DNA of 34,872 nt from Microcaldota archaeon (GCA_021806095.1 JAJZYD010000007.1:1-34872); one strand, 5' to 3'; positions 19,711 through 30,460 are shown, numbered from the stretch's first letter. Program-made: numbers and translations. The notes: generated from the letters alone by a model not told the origin.

Positions 19711-21840
19711 GTGGATATTTTATATATCATTGGAAAAGCTCCAAATGAAATAATTGAATCATTAAGAAATAGGAATATAACAGAATTTACACCCCCACAA
19801 GCAGAAGCAATAGAAAAAGGATTATTAGAAATGAAAAAAATTGTAATTTCGGCGCCGACTGCAAGTGGAAAAACATTAATAGCTGAACTTGCTTGTATTA
19901 ATATGATTATAAGAACAGGTAAAAAAGCAGTTTATGTAGCCCCAATGCGGGCATTAGTAATGGAAAAGTATAATGAATTTAAAAATTCATATCCTTATAT
20001 AAGATCAGTTGTATCCATAGGTGATTTTGATTCTAGCGATCCAATGCTTAAAAATTATGATTTGCTTTTTGTTTCAACAGAAAAATTTGATAGTTTAATA
20101 AGGCATAAAATAGAATGGCTGGATGAGATTGGCTGCATTGTTTTTGATGAAATACATATGCTCAATGATGCTTCAAGAGGACCAACACTTGAAATTTTAA
20201 TTACAAAACTAAAAGATAATATTAATACCCAGATAATTGCACTTAGCGCGACAATAGGAAATCCAGAAGAACTTGCAAAATGGCTTAATGCAGAACTTGT
20301 AATCAGCGATTATAGATCTGTTAAATTAAATAAGGGGATAATTTATAAAAACAAATTTTATATGTTGAATGAGAATAATGAAGAAGAAGCTACAACTTTA
20401 AAAAGTACAGCCAAATTGCCAGAGCATATTATATTGGAAGATACATTAAAAAGAAGAAAGCAGGCTATATTGTTTTATGCAACAAAACGAAATGCAGAAT
20501 CTGGAGCACAGAAAGCAATTGAAATAGTGAAGAATTATATTAGTAATGATGATAGAGAAAAACTAAAAAAAATAAGCAAAAAAATTTTGGAAGCGTCCAG
20601 CAGACCGACAGAGCAATGCATCAAACTTGCAAATATTGTTAATGATGGAGTGGCATTCCATCATGCAGGGCTTCTTAATGAACAAAAAATACTTGTTGAA
20701 GACGCTTTTAAAAAAAATTTAATAAAGGCAATATGTGCTACAACAACTCTTGGTTATGGTATTAATTTTCCTGCACATACAGTATTAATAAGAGATTTAA
20801 GCCGATATAATTCATCATATAATGAAAATTTAAGTGTTAATGAGGTATTACAGCTTTTTGGAAGGGCTGGCAGACCAATGTATGATAGTGAAGGCAGGGC
20901 GGTAATAATTGCAAACTCAGTTGAGAGAAAAAATGAATTGTATAAAAGATATATATTGGCAAAGCCAGAATCTATAGATTCTAATTTGGGTGTTTTACCA
21001 GTATTAAGAACACACATTCTTGCATTTATTTCAGAGGAATTTTTAAATGATGTTAATTCAATAATAAATTTTTTAAATAATAGCTTTTATGGCATGCGCT
21101 ATGGAAATAATTCAAGAATAAAAAGTATTGTTAGTGAAGTATGTAAAGAACTTATAAACTTTAATTTTGTAGATATTGATAATTATGAAAAATTAAAGGC
21201 AACTTCTATAGGAAAAAGAGTAAGTGAATTATATATAGATCCGGTATCTGCAAAATGGATTATAGATTCATTAAATATTATCGATAAAAATACAACAATT
21301 GATGAAATATTATATTTAATAACAAATACTTTAGAAATGAGGCCATATGTAAGAGAAGTACCAGAAGTAGAATCTGCTTACAATCTTTATCAAAAGTTTA
21401 ATAGTAGAATTTATGAGAAATATGAAAGAATTGATTATGGATATTATGACCCGTTAAGAGTTATAAGCACTGCATTAATGCTCAAAGATTGGGTAGAAGA
21501 AGAAAGAGAAGATGAGATAATTGCAAAATATCATACAACACCAGGAGAACTACACACAAAAATTATGAATGCTGACTGGATTATTTATTCTACGATAGAA
21601 CTTGCAAAACTTATCAAAAAGAATATTCACGAATTAATTAATGCGAGGATTAGGCTTAGATATGGGGTTAAAGAAGAATTATTAGACTTAATAAGGCTTG
21701 AACAAATAGGGCGTGTAAGAGCCAGACTACTGTATGATAATAAAATTAAGAAAGTCAGTGATATAAAAAATAATAAACAATTAGTATATAAGCTCTTGGG
21801 AAAAGAAGTTTCTGAAAAAATATTTGTACAAATTCCTTAA
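19711..21840 (+). CDS. hel308: Hel308-like Ski2-family superfamily 2 DNA helicase
   Basis: SAPTASGKTLIAELA Walker A, FDEIHML DEIH box, QLFGRAGRPMYD, C-terminal HhH LEQIGRVRARLLYDNKIKKVSDI. Confidence 0.92.
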   Translation: MDILYIIGKAPNEIIESLRNRNITEFTPPQAEAIEKGLLEMKKIVISAPTASGKTLIAELACINMIIRTGKKAVYVAPMRALVMEKYNEFKNSYPYIRSVVSIGDFDSSDPMLKNYDLLFVSTEKFDSLIRHKIEWLDEIGCIVFDEIHMLNDASRGPTLEILITKLKDNINTQIIALSATIGNPEELAKWLNAELVISDYRSVKLNKGIIYKNKFYMLNENNEEEATTLKSTAKLPEHIILEDTLKRRKQAILFYATKRNAESGAQKAIEIVKNYISNDDREKLKKISKKILEASSRPTEQCIKLANIVNDGVAFHHAGLLNEQKILVEDAFKKNLIKAICATTTLGYGINFPAHTVLIRDLSRYNSSYNENLSVNEVLQLFGRAGRPMYDSEGRAVIIANSVERKNELYKRYILAKPESIDSNLGVLPVLRTHILAFISEEFLNDVNSIINFLNNSFYGMRYGNNSRIKSIVSEVCKELINFNFVDIDNYEKLKATSIGKRVSELYIDPVSAKWIIDSLNIIDKNTTIDEILYLITNTLEMRPYVREVPEVESAYNLYQKFNSRIYEKYERIDYGYYDPLRVISTALMLKDWVEEEREDEIIAKYHTTPGELHTKIMNADWIIYSTIELAKLIKKNIHELINARIRLRYGVKEELLDLIRLEQIGRVRARLLYDNKIKKVSDIKNNKQLVYKLLGKEVSEKIFVQIP

Positions 21841-21895
21841 TTATATTATATAAATAAAGCAAATATTATATATATTATAATATTAAATTGATAAA

Positions 21896-22456
21896 ATGAA
21901 CAAATTAAACAATAAATTTGATAATAAGATTGCAGACTTTGCTAATATGGATTTTAGAGTTTACATTAAGGAACTTGATGAAAATAATTTAGAAGAACTC
22001 GTTGAATGTGCAAATGATAAAAATGTTTCTGAAGGAGTTAATTCTAATTTAATACCATATCCATTTACAAAAATGAATGCAAAGATAATAATTGAAAGAA
22101 ATAAGTTAGGAATTGAAAAACATTTTGGTATATTCCTGAAAAATAAAAATAAACTCATTGGCAATATAGTTATATTTAATAGAAATGGAGATAATGCAGA
22201 AATTGGATACTGGATAAATAGCAATTATACAGGTAAAAGATATGCAAAAGAGGCAATTATTCTTCTTTTAGATTTATGTTTAAATAATTTAAATCTAAAA
22301 AAAATATATGCAAGGATTAGACGTTCTAATAAATTTTCAATAAGGCTCGTTAAATCATTAAATTTTATAGAAGAAAATTTATTAAATGAAAACTTAGGTG
22401 GAGATGCAATGGATGTTGTATTTAGTTTGCAAATAAGCAAAATAGTATTCCACTAA
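21896..22456 (+). CDS. GNAT-family N-acetyltransferase (RimJ/RimL-like)
   Basis: AEIGYWINSNYTGKRYAKEAIILLLDLC acetyl-CoA binding pattern. Confidence 0.85.
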   Translation: MNKLNNKFDNKIADFANMDFRVYIKELDENNLEELVECANDKNVSEGVNSNLIPYPFTKMNAKIIIERNKLGIEKHFGIFLKNKNKLIGNIVIFNRNGDNAEIGYWINSNYTGKRYAKEAIILLLDLCLNNLNLKKIYARIRRSNKFSIRLVKSLNFIEENLLNENLGGDAMDVVFSLQISKIVFH

Positions 22457-22525
22457 TCATCCTTCTTACAATTAGTTTAAATATTTTGTTATCATTTTAA
22501 TATTGCTTTATATTTAAATTTTAAA

Positions 22526-22738
22526 ATGATATCTATGTATATTTCTACATCAACAATTAAGAGAATTTTGAAGGAAGCAGGCGCAGAAAGAGTAAGCAAT
22601 GATGCAATTATGATTTTTCATGAAAATATAAACAAATTTGCCTATAAAGTTGCTACGCGATCTGTTAAATTTGCAAAACATGCAAAAAGGAAAACAGTTG
22701 ATTCTTCTGATATAAGACTTGCAATGACTTTTGATTAA
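22526..22738 (+). CDS. Archaeal histone
   Basis: STIKRILKEAGAERVSNDAIMIFHENINKFAYKVATRSVKFAKHAKRKTVDSSDIRLAM is a complete histone fold. Confidence 0.95.
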   Translation: MISMYISTSTIKRILKEAGAERVSNDAIMIFHENINKFAYKVATRSVKFAKHAKRKTVDSSDIRLAMTFD

Positions 22739-22786
22739 ACTCACCAAAACTAAAAATATTTATACAATATAAAACAGGTTAGTGTA

Positions 22787-23593
22787 ATGTCTATTATTAA
22801 TAGAATTTTTGGGAAACATGTAAAGCTCTCAATAAATGAAAATGAAAATGAGATAGCTCTTACTGAAAGTGGAAATGAGAAAGTAATTACCTTCAATAAC
22901 ATTGTTTATTCAAAACTAAAAAAAGGTAGTATACTTGTTGATGGATATTGGGACTATTTTTTACCATTACCAAACTACTTTAATAAAATCAATATAAATA
23001 ATATCAAAAATAAAAATGTTGTGAATGTTTTAGTAATAGGCCTTGGTGCTGGTACTATTCCTTATCAAATGCTGCAGACATATAATAATGTTAAAATTAC
23101 TGCTTTAGAAACAAGTGCAGCTATGATACAAATAACAAAGGAATTATTACAAAAGGAAGATCTTAAAAAATTAAAAATAATATATCATGATGGTTATGAT
23201 TATATAAATAAAAATGTAGCACATTTAAGAAATCTTTATGATTTAATAATTTTAGATGCATATATTGATGACAAGATACCAGATGTTTTTTTTGAAAAAC
23301 AATTTATAGACAATATTAATTTCATACTTAATAATGAAGGTATATTTGCAATAAATTTTATCCAAAACACTAAAAATGATTTGAGATTATTAATAAAGAA
23401 TTTAAAAGATTATTATAAGATTTATTATTTAAATACCGGATTATTCTCGGGAAATCTCATAATATTGAATATGAAGAATAAAAATAGGGGTATTAATAAT
23501 TTACTCCAAGCTTTTAATGGCTTACAAGACAATATAAAACTTGAGGCTTATAATTATTATGCTAATATAAAGAGTGAAAACAAAGATTATTAA
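22787..23593 (+). CDS. Spermidine synthase-like class I SAM/aminopropyl transferase
   Basis: VLVIGLGAGTIPYQMLQTYNNVKITALE..YDLIILDAYIDDKIPDVFFEKQF. Confidence 0.75.
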   Translation: MSIINRIFGKHVKLSINENENEIALTESGNEKVITFNNIVYSKLKKGSILVDGYWDYFLPLPNYFNKININNIKNKNVVNVLVIGLGAGTIPYQMLQTYNNVKITALETSAAMIQITKELLQKEDLKKLKIIYHDGYDYINKNVAHLRNLYDLIILDAYIDDKIPDVFFEKQFIDNINFILNNEGIFAINFIQNTKNDLRLLIKNLKDYYKIYYLNTGLFSGNLIILNMKNKNRGINNLLQAFNGLQDNIKLEAYNYYANIKSENKDY

Positions 23594-23613
23594 CATTGAT
23601 TTTTTTAATTAAA

Positions 23614-24654
23614 TTAATAACCTACAATATCTTTGAATGAATGTAGTTGTATGCCTACTTCATCATTAGAATTAATGATTTCTATTTTGATTTTATTTTT
23701 TTCAGCAATCTCCAAAACTTTTTGAAATTCTTCATCACCCAACATATTATCGTTTACAAGCAATACATTTATTTCATAATTCTCAATTGCATCTTTTATA
23801 TTTTTAATTCCATATATGCCTTTACCAATACTATAAGCACTTAAAAATTCTTCCATCATTTTAAATTCTTTACGTATTTTCTCTTTTTCTAAAAGATTTG
23901 CAACACTATCACTTTTTATTAATTCATATACTGCACTTCTTTCTGCACTGCTTGTATTTTCAAATATTATTTGCTTATTAATTTTTTTTAGAAAGCCACC
24001 CTTTTCCGCAAAATCTTTTATATTATCTTTTGTAAATCCAGGTCCTGCTATTATAATTGTATCAACATTCATAGTAACACATAAATCAAGTATTTTTTGA
24101 AAATATTTTTTTTCCTGTTCTTGAAAATCTTTTTGAGATAGTCTTTTACTTAATCTGCTATAAATTTCATTTCCAAATTCTATTCCATAACCTAATAAAT
24201 ATGCAAAAAGAGCTTTTTCATCATCAACTACAATGATACCAAGAATCACTTTTTTAGTATTTTTAATTGCCTCACTAATTAATTCGCGCATATAATTTGG
24301 CCAATGTAATTTTGTAATTTCTAAAGTATCCCCTTCACTTATATTAAGTGTATGATAGCTCCCTAATCTAATATAATCAAGAGGCTTCCCTTCAATAATC
24401 TTTCCACTTATTCGCAGTTTATTCGAATTTTTATCAAATTCAGTTTTTTCAACTTTTACTTTTATAATCACTTCTTTAAGTTCTCCAACATCACGATCAT
24501 TAGATTTGAATTTTCTAAAACTTTCTGATTTTACCATATCATCTTTAAAAATAATCCTTTGAATAGTCCAGATATCATTTACATTATCAGCACGGAGCTT
24601 TAGACTGCCTGTACTTTCTTGAAATCTAATTATTTTCATATTTTTACCGATCAA
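23614..24654 (-). CDS. pelA: mRNA surveillance protein Pelota (Dom34)
   Basis: GSLKLRADNVNDIWTIQRII..; three-domain organisation with TIIIAGPGFTKDNIKDF and C-terminal LLVNDNML region. Confidence 0.93.
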   Translation of the reverse strand: MIGKNMKIIRFQESTGSLKLRADNVNDIWTIQRIIFKDDMVKSESFRKFKSNDRDVGELKEVIIKVKVEKTEFDKNSNKLRISGKIIEGKPLDYIRLGSYHTLNISEGDTLEITKLHWPNYMRELISEAIKNTKKVILGIIVVDDEKALFAYLLGYGIEFGNEIYSRLSKRLSQKDFQEQEKKYFQKILDLCVTMNVDTIIIAGPGFTKDNIKDFAEKGGFLKKINKQIIFENTSSAERSAVYELIKSDSVANLLEKEKIRKEFKMMEEFLSAYSIGKGIYGIKNIKDAIENYEINVLLVNDNMLGDEEFQKVLEIAEKNKIKIEIINSNDEVGIQLHSFKDIVGY

Positions 24655-24919
24655 TAATTTATATTTGAATTTATCATTTTTTCTTTTTTAGTTATCTTAA
24701 TTTTATTATATTTCTTTCATTTATTTTGTTTGTATATTTTAATTTTATTTATTACTGATATTTGATATATATTTATAAATGTAGTTGCTTTAATTGATAT
24801 AATTTAATATTAAATGAATTGAAAATGTTTTATATAAATACTTATCAAAGTTGAATTAATAAATATAGTTTAAATTATTTAAATTATATAATTTAATATA
24901 AGTATATTTATGATTATTT

Positions 24920-25585
24920 ATGATTAATATGTTTGATATACAATTTATACAACTTATCATAAGCTTTATTTTTAATATTATAAGCAGCTCAGCAGTGAAC
25001 TCAACATACACAATGCTATATAATTTTATATCAAACTATGGTTATATATCACTATTTGTGCTCATGTTGTTAGAGAGCTCTTCATTACCTATACCAAGTG
25101 AAATTGTTGTACCGATTGCGGGGATATTAAGCAGAGCTGGAGGCCCTCTATTTTTTCCTGTTGCTTTGCTGGCGTTAACTCTAGGAAGTATTGTTGGCAT
25201 GTTGATTGATTATTATATAGGTTATATTTTTGGTAAGGATATTGTATATAAACATTTAAAGGCTTTACACCTTAAAAAATCAGAACTTGACAAATTTGAC
25301 AATTTATTTGACAACAATGCTGTTTTAACAATATTTATAACAAGATTAATACCTGTTATAAGAACAGTTGTTAGTTTTCCGGCAGGTTTTGCAAAAATGG
25401 ATATTAAAGTCTTTTTGTTATATTCAATACTCGGAACAGTTTTGTGGAATATTTTATTAATGCTCTTTGGTTATATGGTTGTTTCAACTAATATTAATCT
25501 TATGATATTGATTATAATAGCATTTTTTATGCTTTTATATATTATTTATAAGATTACAAAAAAGAAGCTTTTTAGTAAACAATAA
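24920..25585 (+). CDS. DedA-family membrane protein
   Basis: LLESSSLPIPSEIVVPIAGIL, ITRLIPVIRTVVSFPAGFAKMDIKVFLLYSILGTVLWN. Confidence 0.92.
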   Translation: MINMFDIQFIQLIISFIFNIISSSAVNSTYTMLYNFISNYGYISLFVLMLLESSSLPIPSEIVVPIAGILSRAGGPLFFPVALLALTLGSIVGMLIDYYIGYIFGKDIVYKHLKALHLKKSELDKFDNLFDNNAVLTIFITRLIPVIRTVVSFPAGFAKMDIKVFLLYSILGTVLWNILLMLFGYMVVSTNINLMILIIIAFFMLLYIIYKITKKKLFSKQ

Positions 25586-25610
25586 TTGACAATTTGATAA
25601 TATCAAACTT

Positions 25611-26051
25611 ATGGAAAAGCTTTTAAAATATTCTTTTTATGTATTAATTAGTGATGTTATGGAAAGAAAAACCAAAATATCTAAACATGTTGTAAAAGAA
25701 AGGGAGAATAAGATAATAGAGGATTTATTATTATTAGCGTTTATATTTATTGGGCTTGGCATTGGAATTGCTTATTTACAAGTAGCAGCTGGATTATTAA
25801 TAGGTTTTGGCGTTGGAATGATTTTTAGAGAATTTTTAAGGCCAAAAAAAGATAAATTACAGGAAATTGCAATATCAATGAATGTAGCGGCATATATTCT
25901 TGTGCTTATAGGTGTATATTTTATAATAATGGGTATTGTACTTTTGGAAAATTTTACATTTTTTTATCCATATAATGCAAGTTATATTCTTGTAATAATT
26001 GGTATTATATTTATAGCATTATATGCAATTGAAAGGAAGAATAAAAAGTAA
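25611..26051 (+). CDS. Small polytopic membrane protein of unknown function
   Basis: 146 aa with about four hydrophobic helices (LLLLAFIFIGLGIGIAYLQVAAGLLIGFGVGM etc.); start could be the Met at 25659. Confidence 0.6.
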   Translation: MEKLLKYSFYVLISDVMERKTKISKHVVKERENKIIEDLLLLAFIFIGLGIGIAYLQVAAGLLIGFGVGMIFREFLRPKKDKLQEIAISMNVAAYILVLIGVYFIIMGIVLLENFTFFYPYNASYILVIIGIIFIALYAIERKNKK

Positions 26052-26211
26052 GATAATTATAATAGTTTAGCCAACTTATTTTTTATTTTTTTATTATTAT
26101 TTTTTATTTTTGAAACTTACCACTTAGATTAATAAATATCAGTAAAATTTATAAATTTATTTACAAAATTTATAGTATTCTTTTTATACTTATCTTATTA
26201 TTATTTAACAT

Positions 26212-26269
26212 ATGATGACCGAGGTGAACGCTGAGCTTAGTGCTATGAAGAGAGTTGCGGGCGGGCTGA
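26212..26269 (+). ncRNA. Probable C/D box sRNA (2'-O-methylation guide)
   Basis: C box ATGATGA (26212-26218), 12-nt guide CCGAGGTGAACG, D' CTGA (26231-26234), C' ATGAAGA (26245-26251), 14-nt guide GAGTTGCGGGCGGG, D CTGA (26266-26269). A GC-rich island in AT-rich intergenic DNA. Confidence 0.75.
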
Positions 26270-26270
26270 T

Positions 26271-27140
26271 TTGATGGATGTTTTAAGAAAATTGAAGAAG
26301 AGCAATATACGCGCTACAGATATTGCGGCACAATTCTGGTGCGAAAAGCAGATGGAATTAGGCTATATTTATGGACGTAAAATAACAGCTGAAATAAGAA
26401 AAGGAAAAGCTATACATGAAGCATTAGAAAATGAGACAAATATACCTATAATATTAATGCCAAAAGGTTATGCAGATGCATTATATAAAATTCTTTATAC
26501 AAGTGTTTCTGCAATTAAAACATTAATAGAAAAAGGTAAATCTAGAGAAATACAAATTTATGGATCTGTTGATGGCTTTCCATTAGTTGGAAAAATAGAC
26601 ATGCTTGAATTAAAGAACAATATTGTAACATTATGGGAAGATAAAACAAAAAGAAATGATGATTTGCCCAATACACCACAATTATATACACATAAAATTC
26701 AAATAATGTTTTATAAGAAGATGCTTGATAGTTTAATTTCTGGTGCTTATAATAGAGAACTATTTAATAAACATTATGGAATTGATAGATTAATTCTTAC
26801 TGATGAATTTAAAAGACAACTTAGTGCACTTAATATTAATGCAAATGAACAAAATTTGAATTTTATAGTAACAACATATTTTGATCTATTTTCTAAATTA
26901 GGTAAAATTAGTGAAACTTTGCGGATAAGATATATAAATCAATTTACTGGCAACGAAATAAAAATTTATAAATTTATATATGATAAAAATGAGGTAGAAA
27001 ATGCATTAAAATTTATTTTAGGCTATTGGAAAGGCGAACGTGATGCACTTACTGTCCCTGAAAGCGAGAAGTGGAAATGTTCATATTGTGGATTTTATGG
27101 AAAAGAATGTATGGTCTGGTGGCCGCAAAAACATCTATAA
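26271..27140 (+). CDS. PD-(D/E)XK nuclease of the Exo5/Cas4 family with predicted Fe-S cluster
   Basis: FWCEKQMELGY, RKGKAIHEALE, GKIDMLELKNNIVTLWEDKTK (D..ExK), HKIQIMFYKKMLD, C-terminal CSYCGFYGKEC. Likely start is the ATG at 26274. Confidence 0.8.
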   Translation: MMDVLRKLKKSNIRATDIAAQFWCEKQMELGYIYGRKITAEIRKGKAIHEALENETNIPIILMPKGYADALYKILYTSVSAIKTLIEKGKSREIQIYGSVDGFPLVGKIDMLELKNNIVTLWEDKTKRNDDLPNTPQLYTHKIQIMFYKKMLDSLISGAYNRELFNKHYGIDRLILTDEFKRQLSALNINANEQNLNFIVTTYFDLFSKLGKISETLRIRYINQFTGNEIKIYKFIYDKNEVENALKFILGYWKGERDALTVPESEKWKCSYCGFYGKECMVWWPQKHL

Positions 27141-27182
27141 AATATTAACAAAATATTTTAATTGATAAAAAAGGTATTATAA

Positions 27183-29867
27183 ATGATTGATAAAGAAAGT
27201 TTGCGTGAAGATTTTTCCAAGAAACCAGAATTATATTATTCAACAAGATTTTTTAATGAAAATAATTTTACAAGAAAAAAATGTAAAATATGTAAAAAAT
27301 ATTTTTGGACGTTAGATGAAAGCAAAGAAATTTGTGGTGATGCAGAACATTCTGGCTATTCTTTTTTTAGGGACAAGCCTGTTAATGTAGATTATGTTGA
27401 ATTCTGGGAGAAATTTGCAGATTTTTTTGCAAAAAATGGGCATAAAGTAATTAATAGGTATCCAGTAGTTAGTAGATGGCGCCAGGATTTATATTTCACA
27501 ATAGCAAGCATTCAGGATTTCCAGAGAATTGAAAAGGGTAAAATGAGCTTTGAATATAATGCTAACCCGCTTATAGTACCTCAAATATGTTTAAGATTTA
27601 ATGATATATTAAATGTTGGTGTAACAGGCAGACATTTAACCTCTTTTATGATGGCAGGCCAACATGCATTTAACTATCCGAAGGAGGGTTATTGGAGAGA
27701 CAGAACAATTGAGCTTAACTTTAAATTTCTTACAGAAGTAATGAAAATCAAAGCAGATGAAATAACATATATGGAAGATGTATGGGCAATGGGCGACTTT
27801 TCAGAATTTGGACCTTCATTGGAGAGTTTTGCTGGCGGACTTGAATTAGTAAATAGTGTATTTACGCAATTTGAATTGGAAAACAATCAAATAAAAGAAT
27901 TATCAAGTAAAGTTATTGATGTTGGATGGGGATTTGAAAGATTATTATATTATTACAGCGGAAATCAAACAATTTTTGATGCAATCTTTCCTAAAGAATT
28001 AAAGTATATATATAAAGGAATGTCAATAGTTCCAGACATAAATCTCTATTCAAAGATTGCAGCAATGATGGGAAAAATTAATTTTGATGTTGAATCTATA
28101 AATATAAAAATGGAGCATGAACTGTTAAAGAAAATAGAAGAACAGGGAGTTAAGAGCGATGATTATTATAATATTATAAAACCAATGCAAGCAGCATATG
28201 CACTAGCTGATCACTCTATGACATTATTATATGCAATGACAGATGGCGCCTTGCCAAGTAATGTTGGAGGGGGATATAATCTAAGAGTACTTCTTAGAAG
28301 GATGTTTAATTTCATTGATAAATATAAAATAAACATTGACATAATAGAATTGATGAAGATTGAAGCAAACAGATTAAAGAAGCTTTATCCTGAACTATCA
28401 AATAATTTAGATACAATCAGCAAGGTAATAAATATAGAAAGGAATCGCTATGAGAATATGAAAGTTAATGCAAAGAGAATTATAACAACAATGATAGATA
28501 AAAGAGAATTATTAACAAAAGAAAAAATGAGAGTTTTATATGAAAGTTATGGGGTTACACCTGAATTTATAAATGAGGTTTCACACTCAATAAAATCAAA
28601 TTTTGAAATTCCTGAAGAATTTTATAATTATATATTAAAAGGAAATTTTGTAGAAAAGGAGAAAAAGAAGGAAGAAATTGATATCAATATTGATAATATT
28701 GAGCCAACTGAAAAATTATATTATAAATTTGAAGATTCTGCAACAGCAACAGTAGTTAAAGCAGAAGATAAATTTATTATACTCGACAGAACACCTTTCT
28801 ATCCAGAAGGTGGTGGGCAGGAATCTGATAGAGGTGAAATAGAAGGTGAAAAGGTAAGAGATGTACAAATAATAAAAAATGTTATTATACATATAATGGA
28901 AAATCCAACACATTTGAATGAAGGACAAAAAGTTCATTGCATTGTTGATAAAGATAGAAGATTGAGGTTAATGGTTCACCACACCGCAACACACCTTATA
29001 AGTGCCTCTGCTAGAAAAATATTAGGAAAGCATGCATGGCAGGAGGGTACACATAAATCAGCAAATAAAGCACACATAGATATAGCACATTATGAGAAAT
29101 TCGATGAAAAGCAGGTCCACGAAATAGAACAGCTTGCAAATAGCTATATACTTGATGGCATAAAAGTTGACGTAGAAGAAATGAAAAGGGGTGATGCTGA
29201 AAACAGATTTGGATTCTCAATATATCAAGGGCATGGCGCTCCAGCTAAAAAGCTTAGAATTGTTACAATCTCTGATTATAAGGGAAATATAATAGATGCT
29301 GAAGCTTGTGGAGGCATGCATTTAAAAGGAAGAGAAAATGCATTAGGCTTGATAAAGATTATAGCAACATCTAGGCCCCATGATGGCATAAACAGAATAG
29401 AGTTTGTTGCTGGACCTGCCGCTTTCAATTATATCAATGAAATGGAGAATCTGATAAAAAGAATTGCACTTGTCTCTGGTTTGGACAAAGACAAGCTTGA
29501 GCAAGGCATAAGCGTACAGATGAATGAATTAAAGAAATATAGAAAAGAATACAGATCAATAATAGACTCATTATCAAAATATATTGTAGATGAATTGACT
29601 AGAAGCAAATTAGAAAATAATATAATAATAAAAGAATTGGACTATGAACGCTTGATATTAAGAGAAACAGCAACAATATTTACTGAAATTAATAAAAAAT
29701 CAATAATATTATTGTACAACAAGAGCAATGAATTTGTATGCGTTTCTGGAATTGAATCAAAATATAATGCTAATGAATTTTTAAAAGAGCATGCTATAAC
29801 CTTAGTAAAAGGCAATTTTGTTGGTGGAGGATCAAAGAAAATAGCTGAAGGCAAAATTGTTAATTAA
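27183..29867 (+). CDS. alaS: Alanyl-tRNA synthetase (archaeal type)
   Basis: CKICKKYFWTLDESKEICGDAEHSGYSFF zinc-containing N-terminus, RFNDILNVGVTGRHLTSFMM, editing-domain HHTATHLISASARKILG and CGGMHL. Confidence 0.97.
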   Translation: MIDKESLREDFSKKPELYYSTRFFNENNFTRKKCKICKKYFWTLDESKEICGDAEHSGYSFFRDKPVNVDYVEFWEKFADFFAKNGHKVINRYPVVSRWRQDLYFTIASIQDFQRIEKGKMSFEYNANPLIVPQICLRFNDILNVGVTGRHLTSFMMAGQHAFNYPKEGYWRDRTIELNFKFLTEVMKIKADEITYMEDVWAMGDFSEFGPSLESFAGGLELVNSVFTQFELENNQIKELSSKVIDVGWGFERLLYYYSGNQTIFDAIFPKELKYIYKGMSIVPDINLYSKIAAMMGKINFDVESINIKMEHELLKKIEEQGVKSDDYYNIIKPMQAAYALADHSMTLLYAMTDGALPSNVGGGYNLRVLLRRMFNFIDKYKINIDIIELMKIEANRLKKLYPELSNNLDTISKVINIERNRYENMKVNAKRIITTMIDKRELLTKEKMRVLYESYGVTPEFINEVSHSIKSNFEIPEEFYNYILKGNFVEKEKKKEEIDINIDNIEPTEKLYYKFEDSATATVVKAEDKFIILDRTPFYPEGGGQESDRGEIEGEKVRDVQIIKNVIIHIMENPTHLNEGQKVHCIVDKDRRLRLMVHHTATHLISASARKILGKHAWQEGTHKSANKAHIDIAHYEKFDEKQVHEIEQLANSYILDGIKVDVEEMKRGDAENRFGFSIYQGHGAPAKKLRIVTISDYKGNIIDAEACGGMHLKGRENALGLIKIIATSRPHDGINRIEFVAGPAAFNYINEMENLIKRIALVSGLDKDKLEQGISVQMNELKKYRKEYRSIIDSLSKYIVDELTRSKLENNIIIKELDYERLILRETATIFTEINKKSIILLYNKSNEFVCVSGIESKYNANEFLKEHAITLVKGNFVGGGSKKIAEGKIVN

Positions 29868-30384
29868 TAATTTAAATATAAATGATTCTATGAATTATTA
29901 TAATGATATCATTTATCCAATTTTATATATTTTGCCTGCATTTATAGCAAATGCAACACCTGTAATTTTTGGTGGAAATACACCTTTAGATTTTAAAAAG
30001 AAGCTGTTTAAAAAAAGAATATTTGGAGATCATAAAACAGTTAGAGGCACATTCTCAGGAATATTCGCAGGTATATTAGTTGGTATAATAGAATCTTTTT
30101 ATCTGCCACAAATGCTTATGATATCTGTTGTACTTTCATTAGGTGCAATGTTTGGTGATCTTTTAGGTAGTTTTATAAAAAGAAGAATTAATGTAACTCC
30201 AGGTTCTTCCATACCAGTTCTTGATCAATTTGGATTTGTCATATTTGCACTTATATTTGCAGCACCTTTTGGTTATATCCCAAATATTATAGGAATAATT
30301 TTAATATTTGTTTTAACTGCTATATTGCACCCGCTTACCAATATTATTGCATATAAAATTAAATTAAAAAAAGTTCCATGGTAA
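29857..30384 (+). CDS. carS: CDP-archaeol synthase (CarS/DUF46-like)
   Basis: ILPAFIANATPVIFGGNTPLDFKKKLFKKRIFGDHKTVRGTFSGIFAGILVG. True start may be the ATG at 29890 rather than the overlapping 29857. Confidence 0.88.
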   Translation: MLINNLNINDSMNYYNDIIYPILYILPAFIANATPVIFGGNTPLDFKKKLFKKRIFGDHKTVRGTFSGIFAGILVGIIESFYLPQMLMISVVLSLGAMFGDLLGSFIKRRINVTPGSSIPVLDQFGFVIFALIFAAPFGYIPNIIGIILIFVLTAILHPLTNIIAYKIKLKKVPW

Positions 30385-30460
30385 AATCAAAAAAATAGGC
30401 AAAACTTATTAAATGTTAAATTTATAAATGTAGTATTATTTTTAATTTATTTTTGCTTGC

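Noticed and set aside
29857-29889. Functional overlap of alaS and carS
   Set aside because: An internal ATG at 29890 before the conserved region gives a non-overlapping start, so the 11-nt overlap is probably an annotation artefact.
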